Positions 38,398 through 49,845 of a DNA stretch of 64,000 bases are shown here, one piece after another. The DNA comes from Eubacteriales Family XIII. Incertae Sedis bacterium (GTDB lineage: Bacteria; Bacillota; Clostridia; Peptostreptococcales; Anaerovoracaceae): assembly GCA_031264295.1 (NCBI GenBank), contig JAISED010000057.1, forward strand, positions 1 to 64,000, written 5' to 3'. The notes below the pieces were generated by a model. It was not told the DNA's origin, made no database searches, and was given only the letters and a program-made list of their open reading frames with translations. The stretch's first letter is position 1. Each line of letters starts with the position of its first letter. A program made the position numbers and the translations under genes.

Positions 38398-39576
38398 ATG
38401 CTTGAAAAATTGGTTGAATTATCCAACAGATATGGAGCGAGACCTGAATACACGCTGGCAGGCGGAGGGAACTCATCATATAAAAATAACGGGGAAATGT
38501 ATGTGAAAGCCTCGGGGACGAGGCTGGCCACGATAGAGAGCGAGGGTTTTGTAGGTGTAGACAGACATAAACTCGCATATATCATGCAGAAAGAATACTC
38601 CGCGGACGAGAAGCAGAGAGAGGCGGAGGTGCTGGCGGATCTGATGGAGGCGCGATTGCCCGGCAGTGAGACGAAACGACCCAGCGTGGAAACATTATTG
38701 CATAATCTGTTTACTGAAGCTTATGTGCTGCATCTTCATCCGGCAGCGGTGAACGGTCTTAGCTGCGGGCGCGGCGGAGAAATGGCGGCGCGCGAAATTT
38801 TTGCGGATGAGTTTGTCTGGGTGGAATCCTACAAACCCGGCTATGCCTTGGCCAAGCTTTGTGAGAAAAAGATAAGCGATTATAGAAGCGTGCATGGGAA
38901 AAACCCGAATAAGATCATCTTACAGAACCACGGGATCTTCGCCGCGGGCGATGAACCGGAAATAATAGATCGGATTATGGAAGACCTTATGCGTAAACTT
39001 CATACCGCCATGCCCCTTAAACCGAGGCATGAAGCTGTCTTTGCGGAAAGCCTGCAGCGGATACAGGAGTTTAAACGGATAATAAAGGAAACGACAGGCT
39101 GCGGAGCAGTAGTGCACCTTACGAATCCGGATATGATGGAGATGATAGAGGATGAAGGCTCATTTTTCCCGCTCTCAGCGCCGTTTACGCCGGATCACAT
39201 TGTCTACTGTAAAGCGCGCTTTTTGAGAATAGACGCGGATGAACCGACTAAGCCGGGGGAGTTGGCGGAGCCGGGTGAATCGACTGAATCGGGCGAATTG
39301 ATTAAGCAGGAAGAACTTATACAGCGTAAATGCGCCGAATTCACTCGCGAGTTCGGTTATGCGCCTAAAGTTATATGCGTAAAGGGACTGGGAGCGTTCT
39401 TGACGGGAATAAATGAGACTGACGCCGCGGATACGGCGGCGCTGTTCGCCGATGCGGTTGACATAGCGGTATATTCACGGAATTTCGGGGGAGCGCTGCA
39501 CATGACGCCGGAGCTTGTGAAGTTTATATCCGGCTGGGAAGCTGAAGCTTATAGACGAAAAGTGGCTGACGGTTGA
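38398..39576 (+). CDS. Class II aldolase/adducin-family protein, RhaD-like aldolase (N-terminal half of bifunctional RhaE type)
   Basis: 'PEYTLAGGGNSSYKNNGEMYVKASGTRL', 'VLHLHPAAVNGLSCG', 'KIILQNHGIFAAGDEPEII'; located between rhaA and rhaB. Confidence 0.85.
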   Translation: MLEKLVELSNRYGARPEYTLAGGGNSSYKNNGEMYVKASGTRLATIESEGFVGVDRHKLAYIMQKEYSADEKQREAEVLADLMEARLPGSETKRPSVETLLHNLFTEAYVLHLHPAAVNGLSCGRGGEMAAREIFADEFVWVESYKPGYALAKLCEKKISDYRSVHGKNPNKIILQNHGIFAAGDEPEIIDRIMEDLMRKLHTAMPLKPRHEAVFAESLQRIQEFKRIIKETTGCGAVVHLTNPDMMEMIEDEGSFFPLSAPFTPDHIVYCKARFLRIDADEPTKPGELAEPGESTESGELIKQEELIQRKCAEFTREFGYAPKVICVKGLGAFLTGINETDAADTAALFADAVDIAVYSRNFGGALHMTPELVKFISGWEAEAYRRKVADG

Positions 39577-39616
39577 ATGTCGGCGATCTGAAACGTGATT
39601 TGCATGGCAGGTCGGC

Positions 39617-39680
39617 GGTTGATAGCGGATGGCGTTTGAAGGTGGCCGGTGGTTGATAGCGGATGGCGTTTGAAGGTGGC
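39617..39680. repeat. Tandem duplication, 34-bp period, upstream of rhaB
   Basis: GGTTGATAGCGGATGGCGTTTGAAGGTGGC at 39617-39646 and 39651-39680. Confidence 0.92.
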
Positions 39681-39703
39681 TGACGGTTGAGGAGGGCGAA
39701 GAT

Positions 39704-42138
<2,435 letters not shown>

Positions 42139-42191
42139 TTATTTTTTCCGTGAGGCGTCTCAGAGGCGTCTCACGAAGTTAATGAAATATT

Positions 42192-43574
42192 CTAGCGGTT
42201 CGTGATAAGCCTGCCGCCTATGAGCTTTTCATGGACGAGGCGATATCTGACGAGAAGCGCTGCGCCGCGCACCGTATTCTCAGCGATCATACAAACCCAT
42301 GCGCCGTAAACACCTGCTCCGAGGATGTAGATAGCGAACCACGCGCCTAAAACCCGGACAAACCATAGCGTGATGACGGCTATAATAAAAGGCGATTTGG
42401 TGTCGCCCGTTCCGTTGAAGATCCCCTCCATGATCACGGATATGGCAAAAATCGGTTCGTTGAACGCGACAATACGAAACAGAGTCGTGCCGATTTGAAT
42501 CACATCCGGATCTGTAGACAAGGTGGAGATGATCAGACGTGCCATAACGAACATCAGAATGGCCACAAGGGACATGAAGGCGCCGATCAGGATACAGGAA
42601 AGCCTTGTCAGTTGATCGAGCTTTTTTTGACTCCCCTCTCCTTTGCAGTTACCGGCCAGCGTAGTCGCAGCCGCTTGCATTCCCACGACGGCCATATAAC
42701 ATAAACCCTCAGCTGCAAAAGCGACAGTGTGAGCCGCCAGTGACAATGTGCCTAAGCCTACGACGAATGCGGTAAAGAATAAGCGGCCTATGCTGGTGAC
42801 GCTCCTGCTTAACAGCACGGGAATCGCAGTGAATACGATCCTTCTGATAATGAGCGGATCCGGCATAAACTTTTCGCGGCGGGGGCTGACTAAGGGATTT
42901 TTAAGCACTCCCACGATCATCAACACCCCTCCCAGAACTGAGGCGGCGGCGGTTCCCCAGGCGGAACCCTGCACACCAAGTCCCGCGCCCCATACAGGGA
43001 AACGGAATCCGGCGACGAGGACGATCCGGCTGTCATAGATGAGAAAATAGTTCAGTATCACATTCGCGATGCTGATTATACCATTCACATACATCGGAGT
43101 ACGCATATCCCCGACACCCTTGAGTACGGCGGCAAGCAGCATATTAAACGCTGTAAATACAGCCGACAGGTAGACGATGCGGAAATAAGCGACGGCAGGC
43201 GCGTGAATACTCTCCTCCGCGCCCAGCAGACCGGGCAGCGCCGGCGCCAGGATCAAGGCGACGATCATGAGAACTCCGCCGGTGATTACGGCCAGAAAAA
43301 ACGCTTGAACAGACCCGCGCTTAACCATATCGTATTTTCGCATTCCCATAGCTATAGATATATAGGATACTATGCCTATGCCCACCGCCATGAGAACGCC
43401 TTTAAGTAAGAAATTCACCTCCTGGGTGAGCCCGATGGCCGCCGACGCGTCTTTGCCTAGTTGACCGACCATGATGAAATCCACATAAGAAAGTCCCGCT
43501 TGCAGCATAAATTCTATACTGGCCGGTATAGTCAATATTATGATTTTATATAAAAGCTCTTTTCTTTCATCCAT
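42192..43574 (-). CDS. MATE-family multidrug/metabolite exporter
   Basis: 12-TM pattern; 'IPASIEFMLQAGLSYVDFIMVGQLGKDASAAIGLTQEV' MATE N-terminus. Confidence 0.9.
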   Translation of the reverse strand: MDERKELLYKIIILTIPASIEFMLQAGLSYVDFIMVGQLGKDASAAIGLTQEVNFLLKGVLMAVGIGIVSYISIAMGMRKYDMVKRGSVQAFFLAVITGGVLMIVALILAPALPGLLGAEESIHAPAVAYFRIVYLSAVFTAFNMLLAAVLKGVGDMRTPMYVNGIISIANVILNYFLIYDSRIVLVAGFRFPVWGAGLGVQGSAWGTAAASVLGGVLMIVGVLKNPLVSPRREKFMPDPLIIRRIVFTAIPVLLSRSVTSIGRLFFTAFVVGLGTLSLAAHTVAFAAEGLCYMAVVGMQAAATTLAGNCKGEGSQKKLDQLTRLSCILIGAFMSLVAILMFVMARLIISTLSTDPDVIQIGTTLFRIVAFNEPIFAISVIMEGIFNGTGDTKSPFIIAVITLWFVRVLGAWFAIYILGAGVYGAWVCMIAENTVRGAALLVRYRLVHEKLIGGRLITNR

Positions 43575-43584
43575 GTCCGGGCGC

Positions 43585-44334
43585 CTATATGCTGTACTCG
43601 GGCGGGAGGATGCGGCTTAAAAATTTCTTTGTCCGCTCCTCCTTGGGGTTTGAGAAGATCTCATTCGCTGTACCTTCTTCAACCACATATCCGTCTTCCA
43701 TGAATACCACATGATCCGCCACGTCCTTGGCAAATTGCAACTCATGTGTTACGACAACCATAGTGATGCCTGTGTCCGCTACTTGCTTGATAACTTCCAG
43801 CGTTTCGCAGACGAGTTCCGGATCCAGGGCGGAAGTGGGTTCGTCAAAGAGGATCACATCCGGGTTTAAAGCGACCGCGCGGGCTATGCTCACCCGTTGC
43901 TGCTGTCCGCCGGAGAGTTGAGAGGGATAGCAGTCATATTTATCCTGAAGCTGAACCCAGTCCAGGGTATCCTTTGCCTGCTTAATCGCTTTTGCCTTGG
44001 GTATTTTCCGTGCGGATACAAGACCCAGAAGCACATTGCCCAAGGCTGTTTTGTTACGGAAAAGTCCGTAGTTTTGAAACACAAAGGCGGTTTTTATACG
44101 GGCAGCGTGTACCTCAGACCGTGTGGCGCTGTGCAGATTCACGCTTTGATCCGCCAGGGTCATCTTTCCCTCGTCCGCCCGTTCCAGAAAATTGATGCAG
44201 CGCAGCAAGGTGGTTTTACCGGAACCGGAAGGACCCAGGATAACCACTACATCGCCCTTATTGACGCTCAAAGAGACGTCTTTGAGCACTTCCAGCTTAC
44301 CGAATGACTTTTTCACATGTTCGAGTTCCAGCAT
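43585..44334 (-). CDS. Polar amino-acid ABC transporter ATP-binding protein
   Basis: Walker A '[21 protein letters not shown]', signature '[14 protein letters not shown]', Walker B '[16 protein letters not shown]'. Start at 44334 ([15 protein letters not shown]) preferred. Confidence 0.92.
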   Translation of the reverse strand: MLELEHVKKSFGKLEVLKDVSLSVNKGDVVVILGPSGSGKTTLLRCINFLERADEGKMTLADQSVNLHSATRSEVHAARIKTAFVFQNYGLFRNKTALGNVLLGLVSARKIPKAKAIKQAKDTLDWVQLQDKYDCYPSQLSGGQQQRVSIARAVALNPDVILFDEPTSALDPELVCETLEVIKQVADTGITMVVVTHELQFAKDVADHVVFMEDGYVVEEGTANEIFSNPKEERTKKFLSRILPPEYSI

Positions 44335-45100
44335 ATCCTCTTCCTCCCGGTCTAATATTTCTTGTATCTTTTGCGTTGAAAGATGTATTATCATCGATTT
44401 TTTCCATGCGGACGGCGTGAGATACCCTATTGATGATGAAGTTTAGCACGATGGATATTCCCCAGAATATGATTGCCGCCGCGATATATCCCTCTAAGTA
44501 GCGATAGTATTTCGCGCAGGGGAGCAGCGCGCCGTACATCACATCTACGATCCCTATGGTGTAGACCAGAGCTGTGGCCTTACAGCCGCTGAGCAGAAGA
44601 TTCATCAGAAGAGGCATGGCTGTGGGGATCACCTGGGGTATGATCACCGTGCGCAGCAGCTGCGGCGTGGTCAGGCCTATGGAAAGACCGGCTTCAAACT
44701 GGATCTTCTCTATGGAGAGCAATGCCCCTAAAAATGCGGCCGAACTCGCCGGTAAAAATGAGAGCGATAACACAAGCACGCCTAAAAACAGGATGTTTAT
44801 ATCCGCAGGGGTGATGTTCCAGCGGAAATACTCGATGATCTTCACAATATTACTGGAGTAGATGAGGCTGACGATCAGGAGGGTCAGCACCATGGGCGTG
44901 CCCCGAAATACGGTAAGGAATATCTTGCAGAATTGGCTGAGCGCCGGAATCTTATAGTAGATAGCCAAGGCGCAGAAAAGCCCCAGAAACAAGGTGATGA
45001 TCAGAGAGTATAGGGTCAGCTGTATAGTCTGGGGAAGGTAGTATAACCCGGACGCTAGGCATTCACGCAACAAAGCGGTATCAAGAGTGTATTCTGCCAT
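44297..45100 (-). CDS. Polar amino-acid ABC transporter permease
   Basis: '[24 protein letters not shown]' EAA-type region, '[32 protein letters not shown]'. Confidence 0.9.
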   Translation of the reverse strand: MAEYTLDTALLRECLASGLYYLPQTIQLTLYSLIITLFLGLFCALAIYYKIPALSQFCKIFLTVFRGTPMVLTLLIVSLIYSSNIVKIIEYFRWNITPADINILFLGVLVLSLSFLPASSAAFLGALLSIEKIQFEAGLSIGLTTPQLLRTVIIPQVIPTAMPLLMNLLLSGCKATALVYTIGIVDVMYGALLPCAKYYRYLEGYIAAAIIFWGISIVLNFIINRVSHAVRMEKIDDNTSFNAKDTRNIRPGGRGYAGTRTCEKVIR

Positions 45101-45782
45101 AGACGACATCACCTTTCTTTTGGATTTTCCCGAAGGCGAACTCCAGGAGTACACTGATAATAATGAAGATCACTGCCGCAGCTACATAGGGATCAAAGAT
45201 GTGGGCGGTATTGGTTCCGATCATTCTGGCTCTGCCGATGATGTCCACAGCGCCCAAGAGAAAAGCGAGCGACGTGCCCTGAAACAGCGACACCAAATCA
45301 ACAGTGAAATTCGGCAGACCCGCCCTGACCGCTTGCGGCAGTATGATGTGTACAAAGGTCTGGAGACCGGTCAGTCCGACGGAATATCCCGCCTCTGTCT
45401 GAGATACCGGCACAGCAAGAATCGCGCCGCGAATGATCTCGCCTATAAAAGCGATTTCGTTCAATACAAAGGCCGTAATGATAAAAAACAACTTGTCCCA
45501 ACTGTTTATGTTCAAACCAAAGAGGTTCATACTGAGCATGGGCAGGCCGTAATAGACCACATACAGCTGAATGATGATCGGCGTTCCGCGCATAAACGAA
45601 ATATACACAGAGGCGATCTGGTATAGCACAGGCAGACGAAAGAGGCGGATCATCGCGAGTCCGAAGCCGAAGATAAGACCTAAACAAGTAGCGACAATGA
45701 CGATTTCAAATGTCACGTTTAAGGACTGCAGAAGTTTTGGGAAAGCGTCTATTGTCCGCTCCAAGGAAAAGAATTCTCCCAT
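45081..45782 (-). CDS. Polar amino-acid ABC transporter permease
   Basis: 'YISFMRGTPIIIQLYVVYYGLP', 'QTEAGYSVGLTGLQTFVHIILPQAVRAGLPNF'. Confidence 0.92.
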   Translation of the reverse strand: MGEFFSLERTIDAFPKLLQSLNVTFEIVIVATCLGLIFGFGLAMIRLFRLPVLYQIASVYISFMRGTPIIIQLYVVYYGLPMLSMNLFGLNINSWDKLFFIITAFVLNEIAFIGEIIRGAILAVPVSQTEAGYSVGLTGLQTFVHIILPQAVRAGLPNFTVDLVSLFQGTSLAFLLGAVDIIGRARMIGTNTAHIFDPYVAAAVIFIIISVLLEFAFGKIQKKGDVVYGRIHS

Positions 45783-45798
45783 GGCTTAATCTCCTTTG

Positions 45799-46653
45799 TC
45801 AATGAACAGTATAGTCTTTTCCGTAGAATTCTATGGATAATTCCGCGAGCTTGCCGTTGTCGCTGAGTTCTTGAAGGGCGTCGTCAAAATCCTGTTGCAG
45901 TTGTACTTGGTTCTTCTCAAACAGTATGTAGGAATTGGAGTCATAGATCTTCGCCTGCTCATGAAACACCCAATTGTCGACATTGAAATCTTCAGTCCAT
46001 CGCACGAAGTTCTGCTCATTGGCGATAATGAAATCTACAACCCTGTTGTTCAGGAAGTTGACATAGTCTTCGGAAGTGCCGCCGCTGATGACTTTCTTTA
46101 TCTCCTTGTCGGGGTTTTCTTCGTTCCAGGAGTTGATAATCGCCTCGACGGAGCCGCCCTGAGATGCCAGAGTGGATTTTCCCGCCAGATCCGCAAGCCC
46201 GGTGATGTTTTCATACTGGGGATCGTCAAGCGTGATGATAAAGGTGTTATAACCGATGAGCGGCACTTCACCGAATAAGTAAGTGTTCGCCCGTTCCGCG
46301 TTCCATTCAAACTCTTGAGAACCGGCCAGAACCCTGCTTGTAGCGAGACTATTCAGTATTTCCGAGAACTCCATAGTCTGGAGATCCAGTTCATATTGGG
46401 GCAAAAGCTCGTCAATGGCTTTTAAAACTTCCACATCATAGCCGGTTAGCTTCCCGTCTTCATCAATATATGCGTCCGGCTTGGCGGTGCTGCAGACGCC
46501 CACGGGGATCACTGCGGGATCCGAGCCGCTTGGGTCGCCGGAGCTTTCGCTCGAAGATGAGTTTGCGTTACCTCCGCAGGAACTCAGCAGTACGGCCATA
46601 AATATGGTCACAAAAATAATGACGGTCGGTTTGCGTAAAATAATACTTTTCAT
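45799..46653 (-). CDS. Family 3 amino-acid-binding lipoprotein (cystine-type ABC transporter)
   Basis: Lipobox 'LLSSCGG'; 'AYIDEDGKLTGYDVEVLKAIDELLP', 'GLADLAGKSTLASQGGSVEAIINSW'. Confidence 0.9.
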   Translation of the reverse strand: MKSIILRKPTVIIFVTIFMAVLLSSCGGNANSSSSESSGDPSGSDPAVIPVGVCSTAKPDAYIDEDGKLTGYDVEVLKAIDELLPQYELDLQTMEFSEILNSLATSRVLAGSQEFEWNAERANTYLFGEVPLIGYNTFIITLDDPQYENITGLADLAGKSTLASQGGSVEAIINSWNEENPDKEIKKVISGGTSEDYVNFLNNRVVDFIIANEQNFVRWTEDFNVDNWVFHEQAKIYDSNSYILFEKNQVQLQQDFDDALQELSDNGKLAELSIEFYGKDYTVH

Positions 46654-46679
46654 TATGTTCTCCTTCCTTTACTACTATA

Positions 46680-46719
46680 ATTGATATTAATGCATAAGCT
46701 TTTTCGCGCTAATATCAAT
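46680..46719. other. Stem-loop between nifK-like and binding-protein genes
   Basis: ATTGATATTA (46680-46689) / TAATATCAAT (46710-46719) perfect inverted repeat. Confidence 0.5.
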
Positions 46720-46725
46720 GCAATA

Positions 46726-48036
46726 TCACTGCACAGCGTTTTTCTGCAGTCCCACGCTGTAAAAATCTCCGACGAATTGAAGCCCTCCGTCATAGCCCAC
46801 ATAGCTGCTGTTGATGATCAGTTTATCGTCGATGGGAAATGATATGGGGAGGAAATGACCGCCAACCTTTTCAGCCAGGATGCTCTCCCAACTGCTGCCG
46901 AAGATCAGGGGCGAGCCGCCGAAGTCCTCGCCTTCAATGTCGTCATGTATAGTGTAGCCGTCTGTGCTGAATCTTACATCCGCCGTTACACCATAGTTCA
47001 GTTCATTGGCGGCGGCCGCAACGCCCTCCCTATACTTTTTCGGCGTATCGTCGCTGATGTAGACCTTGGTAGGGAACATGCCCATGTCATTTACCAAAAA
47101 TCGTGTGACTGCTACGGAATACTGGGCGTCCGATACAATGGCAAAGCGTTTGGACATGATGCGCAGCTCCAAGAATACAGGGGCGAAGCGGTCGATATAG
47201 TAATAATACTCGTCTTCCTGCGTCTTTGTGATCTTTTCAACAAAGGCGGGATCCAGTGAAGCGAAGTCCGCCGCCGTTTTTAGAAATTTGCTTGATTCAT
47301 ACGCTCCCAGCGGGAGATTATTGTAGTGAAGCAATGGGACGCCGAAGCGATCCTCCAAGAATTTTGCGCTCTCATACCCTGCCCAAGGGGAAACCAGGAT
47401 TGTGAACTCCGCCTCGCCCATGCGCCGGATATTTTCCACCCCGCGTCCGTGGCCGAAGATAGTATTGGGTGTAAGCCCCAGCAGAGAGACAAGCTTTTCC
47501 AAGGCGCGCAGATTCCCTTCCCAGAAATGATCTTGATACGGCGGACCTGACAGAATGTTCACAAGTCCCTTTGTCTTTACAGTGCAGGGGCGCACAAGCT
47601 TCTCGAAAATACTTTTAAGCACCCAGTCGTGACTCACATAGTTGTTGGCCTTAAAGCCCGGGGTCTTGACGGCTACGACCGGTTTTTCGCCGTCTTCATA
47701 ACGGGAGATTACTTCTTCCACATCGTCGCCGATGATCTCAGCCGCACAACCGCTGAGTACTACGTATAGATCGCCGTCCATGATTTTCAAGGAGTTTTCA
47801 ATGAGGGTGTTCAACTTTTCATTCCCGCCGAACACGATCTCCTTTTCTGTGATGTCTGTGCAAGGATAGAGTTGCGCGGAGATGTAACCGGAATTCCCGA
47901 AGGTGTCGTCCAGCTTACCCGCGCAGCCCATGCCCGAATGCAGAATGGGAACTGCCCTGCTGATCGCGTGTACGGTTTGCATTGCCGCCAGTGCGCATTT
48001 ATATCGTTGCTGCCCTAATGCCTGAGCCATCGTCAA
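46726..48036 (-). CDS. Nitrogenase-component-1-like protein, beta (NifK-like) subunit, pair 1
   Basis: Cys positions 'RYKCALAAM', 'ILHSGMGCAGK', 'VVLSGCAAEIIGDDVEEV' match P-cluster-type spacing; 4-nt overlap with the upstream nifD-like gene. Confidence 0.9.
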   Translation of the reverse strand: MTMAQALGQQRYKCALAAMQTVHAISRAVPILHSGMGCAGKLDDTFGNSGYISAQLYPCTDITEKEIVFGGNEKLNTLIENSLKIMDGDLYVVLSGCAAEIIGDDVEEVISRYEDGEKPVVAVKTPGFKANNYVSHDWVLKSIFEKLVRPCTVKTKGLVNILSGPPYQDHFWEGNLRALEKLVSLLGLTPNTIFGHGRGVENIRRMGEAEFTILVSPWAGYESAKFLEDRFGVPLLHYNNLPLGAYESSKFLKTAADFASLDPAFVEKITKTQEDEYYYYIDRFAPVFLELRIMSKRFAIVSDAQYSVAVTRFLVNDMGMFPTKVYISDDTPKKYREGVAAAANELNYGVTADVRFSTDGYTIHDDIEGEDFGGSPLIFGSSWESILAEKVGGHFLPISFPIDDKLIINSSYVGYDGGLQFVGDFYSVGLQKNAVQ

Positions 48037-49484
48037 GCCTCCTTGTAGATCGCCGTATGGTCTTGCTCAAGCCACCATGACGTGTACGGCAGTTTCGCGT
48101 GAGCGGCGAGGTTTTCCTCAAAACTCCGGTTGGTGACGGAGTCTATGATCATGTTTGCCAGAGCTAAAGTACCCTTATATCCCATCGCAAGGTATTCATC
48201 GCCCACGTAGACCGCCGGAATGTGCTGCTTTGTAGCCCATACGGTGAACCCGGGATGACGAGAGAAAAAGATATCCGGTTTATGCCGGTGTATGATGTTG
48301 AACACCTCAAAGTTCTGATTGTCGCTGACGTTGGCTGCAAAGTTGTTGGGGGAATTCCGGCACATGAACTCGATCGCAGGCGGGATATTGTCGCCGTCCT
48401 GCCTCGGATCATAATGACCGGATGACAGAGACAGGATCTCAATGCCCAGTTCCTGCAACACACGCGCCATCTCCCATGAATAACCGGCGCCCATAGCCAC
48501 AACTGCCCTCAGCCCTTCCGTTTTCTTCTTAGCCGCCATAATCCCAGGCAGATACTTTGCCCGCTCTTCCTCGATGACTTCACGAGCCTCATCCTCCTTG
48601 TTCAAGAGCTTTGCGATACCCATGAACCACGTGTCAAACCCTGTCATGCCCATAGGGTTGATGGTTTTCAGGAAGGGGACGCCGTATTTTTGCTCCAAGG
48701 CGTGACCCAGATATGTGCCTAGGGTACTGCATATGGTGACGGTAGCGCGAGCCTCGGCGAGATGTCCGATCTCATCCACGGTGCTGTTAGTCATGAGGAA
48801 TTGCAATTTCACGCCAAGACGACCGAAGATTTCAGAGAGGTATTTTCGCTCACTTTCGAAGAAATTGATAAAGTTGACCACGTCCCGTTTTTCTTTAGGC
48901 TCTTTGACCAGCGTGTTCACTAATGAATGGAAGACCGCATCCACGCCGGAAAACCACACCTGGGATTTGAAGCCCTCACAGTTCACATTGTCTATGGGGA
49001 TGTCATAGCTCTGACGAAGCTCCAGCACTAGGCTGTCTATGTCCTCGCCGATCACCGCGCTGGCGCAGGAATTCACTATGAAGAGGGCTTTGGGCTCTCG
49101 CGTCTCTAGTACGTGAACCGCAAGCTCCCGCAAATTTTCGATGGAACCGAAGATCGTGTCGTCCTCGTTCATATCGTCCCCATAGGAAACAGCCTCGTAA
49201 CGAGCGCTGATTCTCGCAGCGGCCTGCCGGCCTACTGTGGCGTTACCCACATGGGAGCAGCCTGACGGGCCGTGCATGATCACCGCCGCGTCACGGATAT
49301 TTGTCAGATTTCCTGCCGCGCAACCGTTGGGACACATCCCGCCCTGAGAAAATTTGCGTTCCTTTCCACGAGCGCCGCAAGAGCCGCACTGTGAAATGCC
49401 ATGTAAGTCCCCATCCCAACAGACTGTAGAACCAAGACGCGCTTCCCGTATGACCGCATCCTTTAAATCCAAATTTATAGACAT
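48033..49484 (-). CDS. Nitrogenase-component-1-like protein, alpha (NifD-like) subunit, pair 1
   Basis: Cys in 'GGMCPNGCAAG', 'IMHGPSGCSHVGN', 'FIVNSCASAVIGEDID'; later 'ATVTICSTLGTYLGHALEQKYGVPF'. RBS AAAGGAG precedes the ATG at 49484. Confidence 0.92.
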   Translation of the reverse strand: MSINLDLKDAVIREARLGSTVCWDGDLHGISQCGSCGARGKERKFSQGGMCPNGCAAGNLTNIRDAAVIMHGPSGCSHVGNATVGRQAAARISARYEAVSYGDDMNEDDTIFGSIENLRELAVHVLETREPKALFIVNSCASAVIGEDIDSLVLELRQSYDIPIDNVNCEGFKSQVWFSGVDAVFHSLVNTLVKEPKEKRDVVNFINFFESERKYLSEIFGRLGVKLQFLMTNSTVDEIGHLAEARATVTICSTLGTYLGHALEQKYGVPFLKTINPMGMTGFDTWFMGIAKLLNKEDEAREVIEEERAKYLPGIMAAKKKTEGLRAVVAMGAGYSWEMARVLQELGIEILSLSSGHYDPRQDGDNIPPAIEFMCRNSPNNFAANVSDNQNFEVFNIIHRHKPDIFFSRHPGFTVWATKQHIPAVYVGDEYLAMGYKGTLALANMIIDSVTNRSFEENLAAHAKLPYTSWWLEQDHTAIYKEA

Positions 49485-49510
49485 AGATTCAAACTCCTTT
49501 CGCATAACAT

Positions 49511-49568
49511 ATATAACAGATATGTATACTATGTTATATATTATACACGTAAACAATATCTTTGTCAA
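49511..49568 (-). promoter_or_regulatory. Consensus sigma-A promoter plus palindromic operator candidate for the minus-strand nif-like operon
   Basis: Minus strand reads TTGACA, 17 bp, TATAAT (plus-strand 49563-49568 and 49540-49545). It is followed immediately by ATATAACATAGTATACATATCTGTTATAT (dyad, 49511-49539). Confidence 0.8.
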
Positions 49569-49572
49569 GGGG

Positions 49573-49654
49573 TAAAAATCACCTCGCAAAATTCGTCTGA
49601 ACCGCAAAATTCACGGACAATCTTCACGGGCAAAAATCACCGGCAAAAATCACT
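49573..49654. repeat. Iterated CAAAAATCAC/CAAAATTCAC motif (5 degenerate copies)
   Basis: TAAAAATCACC (49573), GCAAAATTCGTC (49586), GCAAAATTCACG (49604), GCAAAAATCACC (49630), GCAAAAATCACT (49643). Confidence 0.65.
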
Positions 49655-49665
49655 TTGTTTTCTTC

Positions 49666-49695
49666 TTGACTTATAAGCTGTAGGTGATGTATAAT
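49666..49695 (+). promoter_or_regulatory. Sigma-A promoter candidate for the plus-strand nif-like operon
   Basis: TTGACT (49666-49671), 18-bp spacer, TATAAT (49690-49695). Confidence 0.7.
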
Positions 49696-49751
49696 TTGAA
49701 GCAGAACAATACTACATAAAACATATATGAATTATATGCTTTTGTTCGATA

Positions 49752-49805
49752 AGGAGCTGTGAAAAAAGACAAGCAAGATGTATAGGTTATTTTTTCACAG
49801 CTCCT
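49752..49805. promoter_or_regulatory. Leader stem-loop upstream of the second nifD-like gene
   Basis: AGGAGCTGTGAAAAAA (49752-49767) and TTTTTTCACAGCTCCT (49790-49805): 16-bp perfect arms, 22-nt loop. Confidence 0.8.
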
Positions 49806-49845
49806 AAGGCTAGATTTCTGAATTGATAAGGTTGGGAGTGATACG

